DNA from: Robiginitomaculum_A sp036478535
GTDB taxonomy: Bacteria; Pseudomonadota; Alphaproteobacteria; Caulobacterales; Maricaulaceae
Direction of reading: 5' to 3'
DNA: 64,000 nt
Assembly (NCBI GenBank): GCA_965224735.1
Contig: OZ245059.1
Span: forward strand, 1,116,001 to 1,180,000
Shown: piece after piece, positions 16,576 to 25,090 of the stretch
Layout of the letters: each line of letters opens with the position of its first letter
How positions within the stretch are numbered: the first letter of the stretch is position 1
Translations under genes and position numbers: made by a program
The notes under the pieces: model-generated
Databases searched by the model: none
Told to the model about the DNA's origin: nothing
Seen by the model: only the letters and a program-made list of their open reading frames with translations

Positions 16576-17847
16576 GTGCCCGCAAAACTTGCGTTACTAG
16601 ACATAAATAAATTAGCTATTGGATTTTCGGGCGGCGGTGATAGCACGGCGCTGCTGTCTCGTGTTTTAAAACATACAACAATAGAGACAAAAATTCATGT
16701 TCTTATTGTCGATCACGCCCTACGTGAAGGCTCTGCTTCAGAGGCAAAATTGGCTGCTAGGCGCGCTGATGCTATGGGCAAAAGCCGCGTTAAGGCACAG
16801 ATATTGACATGGCGCGGGCAGAAACCAAAAACAGCTATTCAAGAAAAAGCAAGGCTGGCGCGTTATGATTTACTTGGGAGTGCCTGCCGCAAGCTCGGTA
16901 TTGAAATGCTTTTACTTGGTCATAATGAAGATGATCAAGCGGAAACTATATTAATGCGGGAGGAAGGAGGCTCTACTTGGCGCGGCCTTGCGGGCATGAC
17001 AGCGCAAAGCTATGCGCCAATTTGGCCAGAGCTTTACAAAATAACACTGGTTCGCCCATTGCTTGGTATAAATAGACAAACGATTCGGGACTATAATCAA
17101 GAGCAAGGCCTTGCTTATAGTAATGACCCCTCGAATGAAAACCGTGATTTTACCCGCATTAGAACGCGTGATAAGCTTGCGAATAATTCCTCGCTAAAAA
17201 TGAGTGCGTTAAAGACAGCAAAGCAATCTCGCGCTAAGCTTACAAAAGAAAAACAAGCTATTTTTGAAATTTTTAAATCTTCTGTGGATGTTTCTAATTG
17301 GGGCGGAATTTACCTTGCTAAGAATGTTCTCGGTGAAACAGCATGTGCGAGTGTGCTACGCATTTTATTGCTAGCAGCCTCAGGGCAGCGTTATTTTACC
17401 CCGCCTGATAAACTCGCCACTCTTGCAAAGCGGATGCACACGCCTGAGTTTTCTGGCGCAACGTTAGGCGGAGCGCAAATTATCAATGAAGAAAAACAGT
17501 TTTTAATCATTCGCGATCCGGGGAAAGTATTAGGGCGCAATGAAAGCCTGGCTATTGCACCGCTCTGTTTAGATCCAGGAGCAGAACAAATATGGGACGG
17601 GCGGTTTTTGGTAAAAACTGCTTTGGCCAATATTCAAATTAATCCTTTTTCTGCGTGTGTACGGCCTTTGCTCAAAGAAAAATTGGCAGGTCTTAGCTGT
17701 GTGCCCTATGCTGCTCGGATAACGATGCCTGTCTTTACACAAAATAATGTTTTTATGTGCGCAGAGTTCGCTAATTTCCATAAGCCACATATGGATTTTT
17801 CTGTTAAATGTCTCATTTCAGAGCGCATCAAGGCTTTGATGTTATAA
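16576..17847 (+). CDS. tilS: tRNA(Ile)-lysidine synthetase TilS
   Basis: TilS uses ATP to attach lysine to cytidine 34 of the CAU-anticodon tRNA-Ile, which converts its specificity to AUA. The N-type PP-loop is SGGGDS at 18-23. VDHALREGS and LLGHNEDDQAETILMR are family motifs. The GTG start at 16576 follows the cpoB stop by three bases. Length (423) is typical. The usual order cpoB-tilS-ftsH is kept, but a promoter-bearing gap precedes ftsH. Confidence 0.94.
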   Translation: MPAKLALLDINKLAIGFSGGGDSTALLSRVLKHTTIETKIHVLIVDHALREGSASEAKLAARRADAMGKSRVKAQILTWRGQKPKTAIQEKARLARYDLLGSACRKLGIEMLLLGHNEDDQAETILMREEGGSTWRGLAGMTAQSYAPIWPELYKITLVRPLLGINRQTIRDYNQEQGLAYSNDPSNENRDFTRIRTRDKLANNSSLKMSALKTAKQSRAKLTKEKQAIFEIFKSSVDVSNWGGIYLAKNVLGETACASVLRILLLAASGQRYFTPPDKLATLAKRMHTPEFSGATLGGAQIINEEKQFLIIRDPGKVLGRNESLAIAPLCLDPGAEQIWDGRFLVKTALANIQINPFSACVRPLLKEKLAGLSCVPYAARITMPVFTQNNVFMCAEFANFHKPHMDFSVKCLISERIKALML

Positions 17848-17883
17848 ACTTGAAAAATGACTGCGCTTTTCACGTGATTAGGG

Positions 17884-17911
17884 CTTAACTTTGCGCACGG
17901 GGTTCCTATAT
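17884..17911 (+). promoter_or_regulatory. Possible heat-shock (RpoH-type) or housekeeping promoter of ftsH
   Basis: CTTA (17884-17887), 17 bases, then CCTATAT (17905-17911) resembles the alphaproteobacterial RpoH pattern CTTG-N17/18-CYTATNT with one mismatch. The same bases include TATAAT at 17909-17914, which could serve the housekeeping factor. ftsH is a known heat-shock gene in many bacteria. The assignment is inference from a short match. Confidence 0.35.
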
Positions 17912-17969
17912 AATGGGTTAACACACATGCTTCGCACATAACTGGGGGAGCAAAAAGAAAGTTACGATT

Positions 17970-19877
17970 ATGCAAATGCGCAATTTTGCCCTTTGGGCTC
18001 TCGTTATCGCTTTATTTTTGGTCATGTTTTCCATGTCCCAAAAACCCTTCAATAAGGCCGAAGAAAACGTCATGAAAACCTATGAAGTGATGAATGCTAT
18101 CGATGAAGGAAAAATCGAAAGCATGATTGTTGATGTGCAGGGGCGTAAGATAACTGGTGAAATCGACGGTGAAGAGTTTGTCACCTATGGTCCGATTACC
18201 GAACATTTACTGAAAAAACTGAACGAGAAACATGTTCCTTATGATACTAAAAGGATCAAGCAAGACAGTATGCTAGTTAAGGTATTGATGAATGTTTTAC
18301 CGATTATTTTACTAGTTGGTATTGCCATTTGGTTTATGCGCTCTATGCAGGGCGGGGGCAAAGGCGGGGCGATGAGTTTTGGTAAATCGCGGGCAAAAAT
18401 GCTAACCGAAGCCCAAGGCAAGGTGACATTTGATGATGTTGCTGGCGTGGAAAATGCCAAAGAAGATCTGCAAGAGGTTATCGAATTTTTGCAAGATCCA
18501 ACTAAATTTCAGCGCCTTGGCGCGAAAATTCCAACGGGCGCATTGCTTATTGGCCCGCCAGGGACAGGGAAAACTTTGCTTGCCAAAGCCGTTGCAGGTG
18601 AGGCGGGGGTTCCGTTTTTCACTATATCAGGCTCTGATTTTGTCGAAATGTTTGTCGGTGTTGGCGCGAGCCGTGTGCGCGATATGTTCGAGCAGGCTCG
18701 CAAAAATGCGCCTTGTATTATCTTTATTGACGAGATCGATGCTGTTGGTCGCCATCGTGGCGTTGGCACATCTGGTGGCCATGAAGAGCGCGAGCAAACG
18801 CTTAATCAACTGCTTGTAGAGATGGACGGATTTGATGGGCAGGAAGGCGTTATCATTATTGCCGCTACCAATCGCCCAGACGTTTTGGACAAAGCTTTGC
18901 TACGTCCAGGCCGTTTTGATCGCCAAATCGAAGTGCCGTTACCCGATATTATGGGGCGTGAGAAAATTCTTGCCGTGCACATGAAAAAAGTTCCACTTGG
19001 CAAAGATGTTGATAATAAATATATTGCGCGCGGTACGCCAGGCATGTCGGGTGCTGATCTTGCCAACCTTGTTAATGAAGCGGCACTACTCGCCGCGCGC
19101 CGTAATAAGAGAAAAGTGACCATGCGTGAGTTTGAAGATGCGCGCGATAAAGTCCTTATGGGCGCAGAGCGCCGTAGTCTGTCTATGACCGAAGAAGAAA
19201 AAGCTAATACGGCTTATCACGAAGCGGGTCATGCGATTGTCGGTTTGAATATGGTGGGGGCGCATCCCATTCATAAAGCGACGATCATTCCGCGTGGCCG
19301 TGCTCTTGGTATGGTACAATATCTGCCTGAGCGTGATCAGATTTCCCAATCTCGCGAGCAAATGATCGCTAGCATGGCAATGGCTATGGGGGGGCGTGCT
19401 GCGGAGGAAATTAAATTTGGATATGATAAAGTTACGTCGGGCGCAAGCTCCGATATTGAGCACGTCACCCGTATTGCGCGCGCGATGGTAACAGAGTGGG
19501 GGCTATCTGATAAAGTTGGCCCGATTGCTTATAAGAACACTGATGTGGATAGTTTCATGCCAGGTATTGGTCGTGGCTCTGCTATATCGCCTGAAACTGC
19601 CAGCCTGATTGAGTCCGAAATTAAACGCTTTGTTACGGAGGCCCATATTACGGCGGCGGCAATTCTTAAGAAGAAAAAGAAAGATTGGATAAAACTTTCA
19701 GAAGCTTTGCTTGAGTATGAAACATTGTCTGGCGATGAGATTAAAAACCTGCTTTCTGATAATATCAAGCCTAAACGTCCTGATTTTGACAAAGACGATA
19801 GCGGCTCTAAGGGCATGAGCGCCATTCCGATAACGACGAAAAAACCAAAGCCATCAAAACCAACTCCGCAAACCTAA
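17970..19877 (+). CDS. ftsH: ATP-dependent zinc metalloprotease FtsH
   Basis: FtsH is a membrane-bound AAA+ protease that degrades misfolded membrane proteins and regulators. Two membrane segments (about 5-21 and 103-123) flank a periplasmic domain. Walker A is GPPGTGKT (195-202), Walker B IIFIDE (250-255), and the second region of homology includes ATNRPDVLDKALLRPGRFDRQ. The zinc site is HEAGH (417-421). The pore motif FVEMFVGVGASR is intact. Length (635) is normal. folP follows within eight bases. Confidence 0.97.
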   Translation: MQMRNFALWALVIALFLVMFSMSQKPFNKAEENVMKTYEVMNAIDEGKIESMIVDVQGRKITGEIDGEEFVTYGPITEHLLKKLNEKHVPYDTKRIKQDSMLVKVLMNVLPIILLVGIAIWFMRSMQGGGKGGAMSFGKSRAKMLTEAQGKVTFDDVAGVENAKEDLQEVIEFLQDPTKFQRLGAKIPTGALLIGPPGTGKTLLAKAVAGEAGVPFFTISGSDFVEMFVGVGASRVRDMFEQARKNAPCIIFIDEIDAVGRHRGVGTSGGHEEREQTLNQLLVEMDGFDGQEGVIIIAATNRPDVLDKALLRPGRFDRQIEVPLPDIMGREKILAVHMKKVPLGKDVDNKYIARGTPGMSGADLANLVNEAALLAARRNKRKVTMREFEDARDKVLMGAERRSLSMTEEEKANTAYHEAGHAIVGLNMVGAHPIHKATIIPRGRALGMVQYLPERDQISQSREQMIASMAMAMGGRAAEEIKFGYDKVTSGASSDIEHVTRIARAMVTEWGLSDKVGPIAYKNTDVDSFMPGIGRGSAISPETASLIESEIKRFVTEAHITAAAILKKKKKDWIKLSEALLEYETLSGDEIKNLLSDNIKPKRPDFDKDDSGSKGMSAIPITTKKPKPSKPTPQT

Positions 19878-19884
19878 CACGGCC

Positions 19885-20682
19885 GTGAAACATTCAAAAA
19901 TTATGGGCATTCTCAATGTCACACCCGACAGCTTTTCAGATGGCGGCCAATATGAGAGCATAGGTCGCGCCGTAGACCATGCCTATAAAATGACAAAGCA
20001 AGGCGCTGATATTATCGATATTGGCGGCGAGAGTACGCGCCCTGGTGCACAGAGTGTCAGCGAGAACCAAGAGCTTGATAGGGTTATGCCCGTTATTGAA
20101 GGGCTTAAGGGACTGGGCGCCCAAATCTCTATAGATACCAGGCGGCCCGCAGTGGCTAGCGCTGCCATAGGGGCAGGAGCCAGCATTTGGAATGACGTTA
20201 CCGCACTTAGTTTTGACGCAAAATCACCAAATATGGCAGCGAAACTTGGCTGCAAAGTCGTGCTTATGCATATGCAAGGAACGCCGCAAACTATGCAAAA
20301 TAGTCCTTGCTACAAGAATGTAATCGCCGAGGTGATGGCCTATCTAAAAGCCCGCGTTTCCGATGCCATAAATGCGGGCGTGGCGCGCGAGAAAATCATT
20401 CTTGATCCAGGTATAGGCTTTGGCAAGCGGCTGGAAGATAATCTCGATCTTATTCAGCATTTAGACGATTTGCATATTTTGGGACACGGACTACTTTTTG
20501 GCAGTTCCCGAAAAAGTTTTATCAGCATGATAGATAAAAGTGATGTAAATGAGCGCCTAGGCGGCTCAATCGCTAGTGCCATATGGGCCATCAGTATGGG
20601 CGCATCAATACTGCGCGTCCACGATGTTCAAGAGACTGCGCAAGCGGTTAAGGTTTGGGAAAGAATAAGGAGGAAAGAATAA
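19885..20682 (+). CDS. folP: Dihydropteroate synthase FolP
   Basis: FolP condenses 6-hydroxymethyl-dihydropterin pyrophosphate with p-aminobenzoate in folate synthesis and is the sulfonamide target. Motifs are MGILNVTPDSFSDGG, DIGGESTRPGA and LDPGIGFGK. The 265-residue frame uses a GTG start at 19885, just after ftsH. The last codons (RRKE) are encoded by the first units of a 14-nt tandem repeat that continues past the stop. glmM usually follows folP in this lineage, but here it is far away at 47476. Confidence 0.94.
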   Translation: MKHSKIMGILNVTPDSFSDGGQYESIGRAVDHAYKMTKQGADIIDIGGESTRPGAQSVSENQELDRVMPVIEGLKGLGAQISIDTRRPAVASAAIGAGASIWNDVTALSFDAKSPNMAAKLGCKVVLMHMQGTPQTMQNSPCYKNVIAEVMAYLKARVSDAINAGVAREKIILDPGIGFGKRLEDNLDLIQHLDDLHILGHGLLFGSSRKSFISMIDKSDVNERLGGSIASAIWAISMGASILRVHDVQETAQAVKVWERIRRKE

Positions 20683-20718
20683 GGAGGAAAAAATAAGGAG
20701 GAAAAAATAAGAGGGAAT
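20663..20718. repeat. 14-nt tandem repeat across the folP stop codon
   Basis: The unit GAATAAGGAGGAAA occurs about four times with small changes. The first unit and part of the second encode the end of FolP, and the others are untranslated. Each unit contains a stop (TAA) followed by AGGAGG, a perfect ribosome-binding sequence, so several Shine-Dalgarno-like sites are stacked here without a start codon nearby. Confidence 0.9.
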
Positions 20719-21000
20719 AAAATCAGTGATATAGAAACAACAGAGTCTGTTTACGCATAAAAAAAATACTCTTTTGTTTGGCGTGTTTATCTGTTTTGTT
20801 GATTTTTTTAAGAGTTCAATAGTGGGTTCACTATAACGTCACCAGATATTTTGAACACATTTTATAGTGTTCCCTGCCTGCAATAGGTTTGATTCTTATC
20901 ATCGAACTTTTTCTCACGCGCGAGATACGGACAGGGAAAATACGGGCAGGGAAAATGAAAAGCTCAAAGAAGTTTTGGGCATGGGTATTTGGGCATAGGT
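20683..21000. other. 318-bp gap between folP and thiD
   Basis: It contains the tail of the 14-nt repeat and a TAGTG-GGTT-CACTA mini hairpin near 20829. A 15-nt duplication (TACGG[A/G]CAGGGAAAA at 20926-20940 and 20941-20955) lies close to the thiD start. I looked for the conserved core of a TPP riboswitch before thiD and did not find it. No gene is seen. Confidence 0.5.
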
Positions 21001-21879
21001 ATGAAATTTGACAAGAATACGCTAGGCCGCGTTCTCATAATTGCAGGTTCCGACTCCTCTGGTGGGGCTGGTATCCAAGCGGATATCAAAACTTGCGCTG
21101 CTTTTGGCGTGTATAGCACTACGGCAATTACGGCGATTACGGCTCAAAATACGCTGGGAGTGCAGCGGGTTGAGGCGTTGAAGCCAAGCCTTGTGGCCGA
21201 TCAAATGCGCTCTGTTTTTAGCGATATTGGCGCGGACGTGATAAAAATTGGCATGTTGGCAAATCGGGATATTATTGAGGCTGTAGCGGAGGTTCTTGAA
21301 AATGATTGCGCTGATATCAGTGTGGTTCTTGACCCGGTGCTTGTGTCAACATCTGGTGATAATCTTTTGGAAGATAAGGCGCTTTGTGTTTTGAAAGAGC
21401 GGCTTATTCCTCTCGCCGATGTGATAACACCTAATAGTGTTGAGGCAGGTATTCTAACGGGTATGAATGTTGATGATACTGATGGCTTGATTAAAGCGGG
21501 CGAAGCTTTGCTTGGTATGGGGGCTTATAATTCTCTCATGAAAGGCGGGCATATCAAGGGTAAAAGCATCATCGATATTCTGGTTACGCCCGAAGGCAAT
21601 CAAATTATGAGCGCGCCTCGTATTCACTCGCGCCATACGCATGGTACGGGCTGCACTCTGGCCAGCGCCCTTGCTGCTTTGCTCGCCAAAGGCGCCCCAA
21701 TAGAAACGGCCGTGCAAGAAGCGCGCGAATTTATCTATGAGGCGATAAAAACTGCGCCACAATTGGGGCAGGGTAATGGCCCACTAAATCATGGTCTTGA
21801 CATGGGGGGAAATATGGGAAAAACGCTCCAAAAAAACCCAAATGAAAACAATCCATTCGCGGCACTTAAAGATTTGTAG
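21001..21879 (+). CDS. thiD: Hydroxymethylpyrimidine/phosphomethylpyrimidine kinase ThiD
   Basis: This is a ribokinase-fold enzyme of thiamine synthesis that phosphorylates HMP and then HMP-P. Motifs are AGSDSSGGAGIQADIKT near the N terminus, the anion-hole segment HGTGCTLASALAA near 215-227, and VLDPVLVSTSG. I prefer the ATG at 21001 (292 residues). The frame extends to a TTG at 20989 without a better binding site. A C-terminal tail (about 25 residues, MGGNMGKTLQKNPNENNPF) extends beyond the usual fold. It is convergent with xthA. Confidence 0.92.
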   Translation: MKFDKNTLGRVLIIAGSDSSGGAGIQADIKTCAAFGVYSTTAITAITAQNTLGVQRVEALKPSLVADQMRSVFSDIGADVIKIGMLANRDIIEAVAEVLENDCADISVVLDPVLVSTSGDNLLEDKALCVLKERLIPLADVITPNSVEAGILTGMNVDDTDGLIKAGEALLGMGAYNSLMKGGHIKGKSIIDILVTPEGNQIMSAPRIHSRHTHGTGCTLASALAALLAKGAPIETAVQEAREFIYEAIKTAPQLGQGNGPLNHGLDMGGNMGKTLQKNPNENNPFAALKDL

Positions 21880-21945
21880 TTTAGCGTTTGTTTCACGTAA
21901 TGAGTAGTCAGCTCGGAACTAAACAGGGACAAGTCCATTTAAAAC

Positions 21946-22740
21946 TCATAGCTCAAACGTTCCGACAATGGGGACATGATCAGAGGGTTTCTCGCGGTCA
22001 CGGACATGCTCGTCTATGCGGATTGATTTGGTGTGGTCAATGGCTTGGCTAGAGCAGAGCAAATGATCGATGCGAATGCCATGGTTTTTTGGCCGAGATC
22101 CGCCTTGGTAATCCCAAAAGGTATATTGATGCGGGCGTCTATCGAGTTGTTCATATGCAGGTGTGAAACCTAGCCAGAGTAATTTTCGATATGCAGCGCG
22201 GGTCTCAGGCAAAAACAAAGCGTCGTCTGCCCACAGGGCAGCGTCATAAACATCATTTTCGCTCGGAATAACATTATAATCGCCCGCAAGCAGCAAAGGC
22301 TCTTCAAGTTTTAAAAGCTCTTGGGCATGCTGATATAATCGCTCCATCCACGCAAGCTTATACTCGTATTTAAGCCCAGGCGCAGGATTGCCATTTGGTA
22401 AGTAAATGGAGGCTATACGCATCGCGCCTTTGCCCGTGCTGACTGCGGCTTCGATATAACGGGCCTGTTCGTCGCTCTCATCACCTGGCAGGCCTATGCG
22501 TACATCTTCAAGCGGGTATTTTGAGAGCAAAGCCACGCCATTATAGGACTTTTGCCCGTGCACAGCCACATTATAGCCGCGCTCTTCAAAGGGCATAAGT
22601 GGGAAACCATCATCAATAGTTTTGATTTCTTGTAAACAAACAATATCAGGCTTGGCTTCATCTAGCCATTGGGTGATGGCGTGCAATCGCGCTTTTATGG
22701 AGTTTACATTCCAGCTAGCGATATCAATGGTTTTTCTCAT
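21946..22740 (-). CDS. xthA: Exodeoxyribonuclease III XthA
   Basis: XthA is an AP endonuclease and 3'-5' exonuclease of base-excision repair, of the EEP (DNase I-like) superfamily. The sequence has IASWNVNSIKARL, CLQEIKT (metal-binding Glu), LAGDYNVIPSENDVYD and the C-terminal RIDHLLCSSQ and SDHVPIVGTF with the catalytic Asp-His. The 264-residue length is standard. The gene stands alone, pointing away from parE. Confidence 0.95.
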   Translation of the reverse strand: MRKTIDIASWNVNSIKARLHAITQWLDEAKPDIVCLQEIKTIDDGFPLMPFEERGYNVAVHGQKSYNGVALLSKYPLEDVRIGLPGDESDEQARYIEAAVSTGKGAMRIASIYLPNGNPAPGLKYEYKLAWMERLYQHAQELLKLEEPLLLAGDYNVIPSENDVYDAALWADDALFLPETRAAYRKLLWLGFTPAYEQLDRRPHQYTFWDYQGGSRPKNHGIRIDHLLCSSQAIDHTKSIRIDEHVRDREKPSDHVPIVGTFEL

Positions 22741-23012
22741 AGTGATGTTATGCGTTTTGCTTTTTTGTAAATCAACTTGTTTTGCATGGCATATGGATCT
22801 AATTTAAACTCCGAAGATAATGATATGCAAAAGTTGACGGCACTGTTTGCAGTGATTTTTCCAAAGACATCATGTGCTATGAGATCAAAAAAGACATTCT
22901 GGACGCGATGAGAATAAAAGGCGTTAGGGCTTTGATTTACCCGTATTGGCTGTGAGCGAGTCACAAAATACGGATGTGTACCAAGTGGCTTTAGAGCAAT
23001 TAGGGAGTAGGT
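22741..23012. other. Gap between parE end and xthA start with an extended hairpin
   Basis: CCGTATT at 22941-22947 pairs with AATACGG at 22967-22973, and inside it TGTGA pairs with TCACA, giving a two-part stem just downstream of parE (minus strand). No T tract follows, so it may be a processing or protective hairpin rather than an intrinsic terminator. A short plus-strand frame (CYEIKKDILDAMRIKGVRAL) near 22870-22950 has no recognisable family. Confidence 0.35.
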
Positions 23013-25025
23013 CTAAACGTCCAAATCTTCAACAAATTGTGCGTGTTCCTGGATAAATTGATATCGTAAATCGGCGCGTTTACCCATGAGAGTTTCGACG
23101 AGGGCTTCTGTTGTTGGCAGATTGTCTTCATCGATTGTGATGCGGGCGAGGGTGCGGGTTGCGGGATCCATCGTGGTGACTTTTAGCTGGGCTGGCATCA
23201 TTTCGCCAAGGCCTTTGAAGCGGCCAATTTCAATTTTACCTCGTTCAGTAAATTCGGTGTCCAGCAATTCTTGTTTGTGCGTTTCGTCATTGGCATACAT
23301 GGATTTGCTGCCTTGGGTAATCCTAAATAGTGGCGGCATGGCCATAAAGAGCCTGCCTTCGTAAATAAGGTTTGGCATATAGCGATAGAAAAATGTGATG
23401 AGCAATGCTGCAATATGTGCCCCGTCAACGTCCGCGTCGGTCATGATAACCACGCGTTCATAGCGCAAATCATCAGGGTTGAATTTCTTGCCAAGACCAA
23501 CCCCTAGGGCAGTCGAGAGGTCATTTATCTCTTTATTTTGCGCGATTTTTGCCCTTGTTGCACTCTCTACATTGAGAATTTTACCTTTGAGCGGCAATAT
23601 AGCTTGATTTTTTCTATTGCGGGCTTGTTTGGCGCTGCCGCCCGCACTTTCCCCTTCCACGATAAAGATTTCAGTATTTTCCGAAGATTTGTTAGAACAA
23701 TCTGCGAGTTTTCCAGGTAGGCGCAGTTTACGCGTTGCGGCTTTGCGCTTAACGTCGCGAGCTTTACGGCGACGCATGCGCTCTTCGGATTTTTCAATCA
23801 CCCATTCAAGAAGTTTTGTTGCGTCCTTGGGGGAGCTTGCGAGCCAATGGTCGAACGGGTCACGCACAGCATTTTCAACTATGCGAAGCGCGTCTTTGTT
23901 TGAAAGCCTGTCTTTGGTTTGACCCTGAAATTGAGGGGCTTTATGAAAGATGGAAATGAGCGCGCCAACACTGCCCATCACATCATCAGGCGTCACATTA
24001 GCCGCTTTTTTGCCCATACCGCTTATGTCCGCATAGGCTCGTAATCCTTTGGTAATGGCTGCGCGAAGCCCTTGCTCATGGGTGCCGCCGCCTAAGGTCG
24101 GGATGGTGTTACAATAGGAACGGACGAAACTATCGGCATCGTCAAAGCCTTGAGGCGTCCAACATACTGCCCATTCAACGCGGCCATGACCTTTAATGCC
24201 TTTGGTTTGATCCGAAAAAATTTCAGGTGTGACCATAACTTTATTACCCATGACCTCTTTGAGAAAGTCAGCGAGGCCGCCTGGAAAATGAAAGGTCGCC
24301 TCTGTGGGCACAGTTTCGAGTTTTTCAACCAGTTCAGGCGTACATTTCCAACGAATTTCTACGCCAGGCTGAAGGTAAGCTTTGGCGCGAGCCATACGAA
24401 ACAGGCGGGCTGGGTTAAAGTGGGCTTTATCGCCAAATATTTCTGGATCAGGGTGGAATTTAACCTTAGTGCCACGCCTATTGGGAACGTTACCAAGTTT
24501 TTCTAATTTGCTTGTTACCTTACCGCGCGAAAAACTTTGACTATAGAGCTGCCGATCACGAGCGACCTCGACAATTAAATGATCCGATAAAGCGTTAACA
24601 ACCGAGACGCCAACCCCGTGCAGCCCGCCTGATGTTTCGTAAGAATCATTGTTAAATTTGCCACCTGAGTGCAGTTCTGTCAAAATAACTTCAAGAGCAG
24701 ATTTGTCTTTGAATTTCGGATGCTTACCGATAGGAATGCCACGCCCATTATCGGTAACGGACAAATACCCTTCAGTATCCAGCTCCACCTCAATACGGCT
24801 CGCATGCCCAGCGACAGCTTCGTCCATAGAATTGTCGATAACTTCGGCAAAGAGATGGTGTAGCGCCCGCGCGTCCGTGCCGCCAATATACATACCAGGG
24901 CGTAACCGGACAGGTTCAAGGCCTTCCAAGACACGGATATCCTTAGCGGAATACCCGCTAGAATCAGATTTATGTTTATCTGCGCCGAAAAATCCACCTT
25001 GTTTTTTTTTTGCCATAGCACTCAC
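23013..25025 (-). CDS. parE: DNA topoisomerase IV subunit B ParE
   Basis: ParE is the ATPase subunit of the chromosome-decatenating topoisomerase IV. The GHKL ATPase domain shows VLEGLEPVRLRPGMYIGG, EVIDNSMDEAVAG, VTDNGRGIPIGKHP and GGLHGVGVSVVNALS. The TOPRIM domain has IFIVEGESAGGSAKQ and IMTDADVDGAHI. It ends with the FKGLGEMMPAQL motif. Length (670) fits ParE rather than GyrB. The N-terminal Lys-rich lead (MSAMAKKKQGGFF) is typical of alphaproteobacteria. The start could be residue 1 or 4. Confidence 0.94.
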   Translation of the reverse strand: MSAMAKKKQGGFFGADKHKSDSSGYSAKDIRVLEGLEPVRLRPGMYIGGTDARALHHLFAEVIDNSMDEAVAGHASRIEVELDTEGYLSVTDNGRGIPIGKHPKFKDKSALEVILTELHSGGKFNNDSYETSGGLHGVGVSVVNALSDHLIVEVARDRQLYSQSFSRGKVTSKLEKLGNVPNRRGTKVKFHPDPEIFGDKAHFNPARLFRMARAKAYLQPGVEIRWKCTPELVEKLETVPTEATFHFPGGLADFLKEVMGNKVMVTPEIFSDQTKGIKGHGRVEWAVCWTPQGFDDADSFVRSYCNTIPTLGGGTHEQGLRAAITKGLRAYADISGMGKKAANVTPDDVMGSVGALISIFHKAPQFQGQTKDRLSNKDALRIVENAVRDPFDHWLASSPKDATKLLEWVIEKSEERMRRRKARDVKRKAATRKLRLPGKLADCSNKSSENTEIFIVEGESAGGSAKQARNRKNQAILPLKGKILNVESATRAKIAQNKEINDLSTALGVGLGKKFNPDDLRYERVVIMTDADVDGAHIAALLITFFYRYMPNLIYEGRLFMAMPPLFRITQGSKSMYANDETHKQELLDTEFTERGKIEIGRFKGLGEMMPAQLKVTTMDPATRTLARITIDEDNLPTTEALVETLMGKRADLRYQFIQEHAQFVEDLDV

Positions 25026-25090
25026 TCTGTCTGAGTCGTAGAAAAAACTCTAGACTTAATTGCTGTTTTAAAGTTAAAAACTTTGCTTTT

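Noticed and set aside
20683..21000. TPP riboswitch expected before thiD
   Set aside because: The conserved core sequences of the thi-box are not present in the gap.
22737..22964. Minus-strand 75-codon frame between xthA and parE
   Set aside because: No recognisable domain or binding site is seen, and it overlaps the hairpin after parE.
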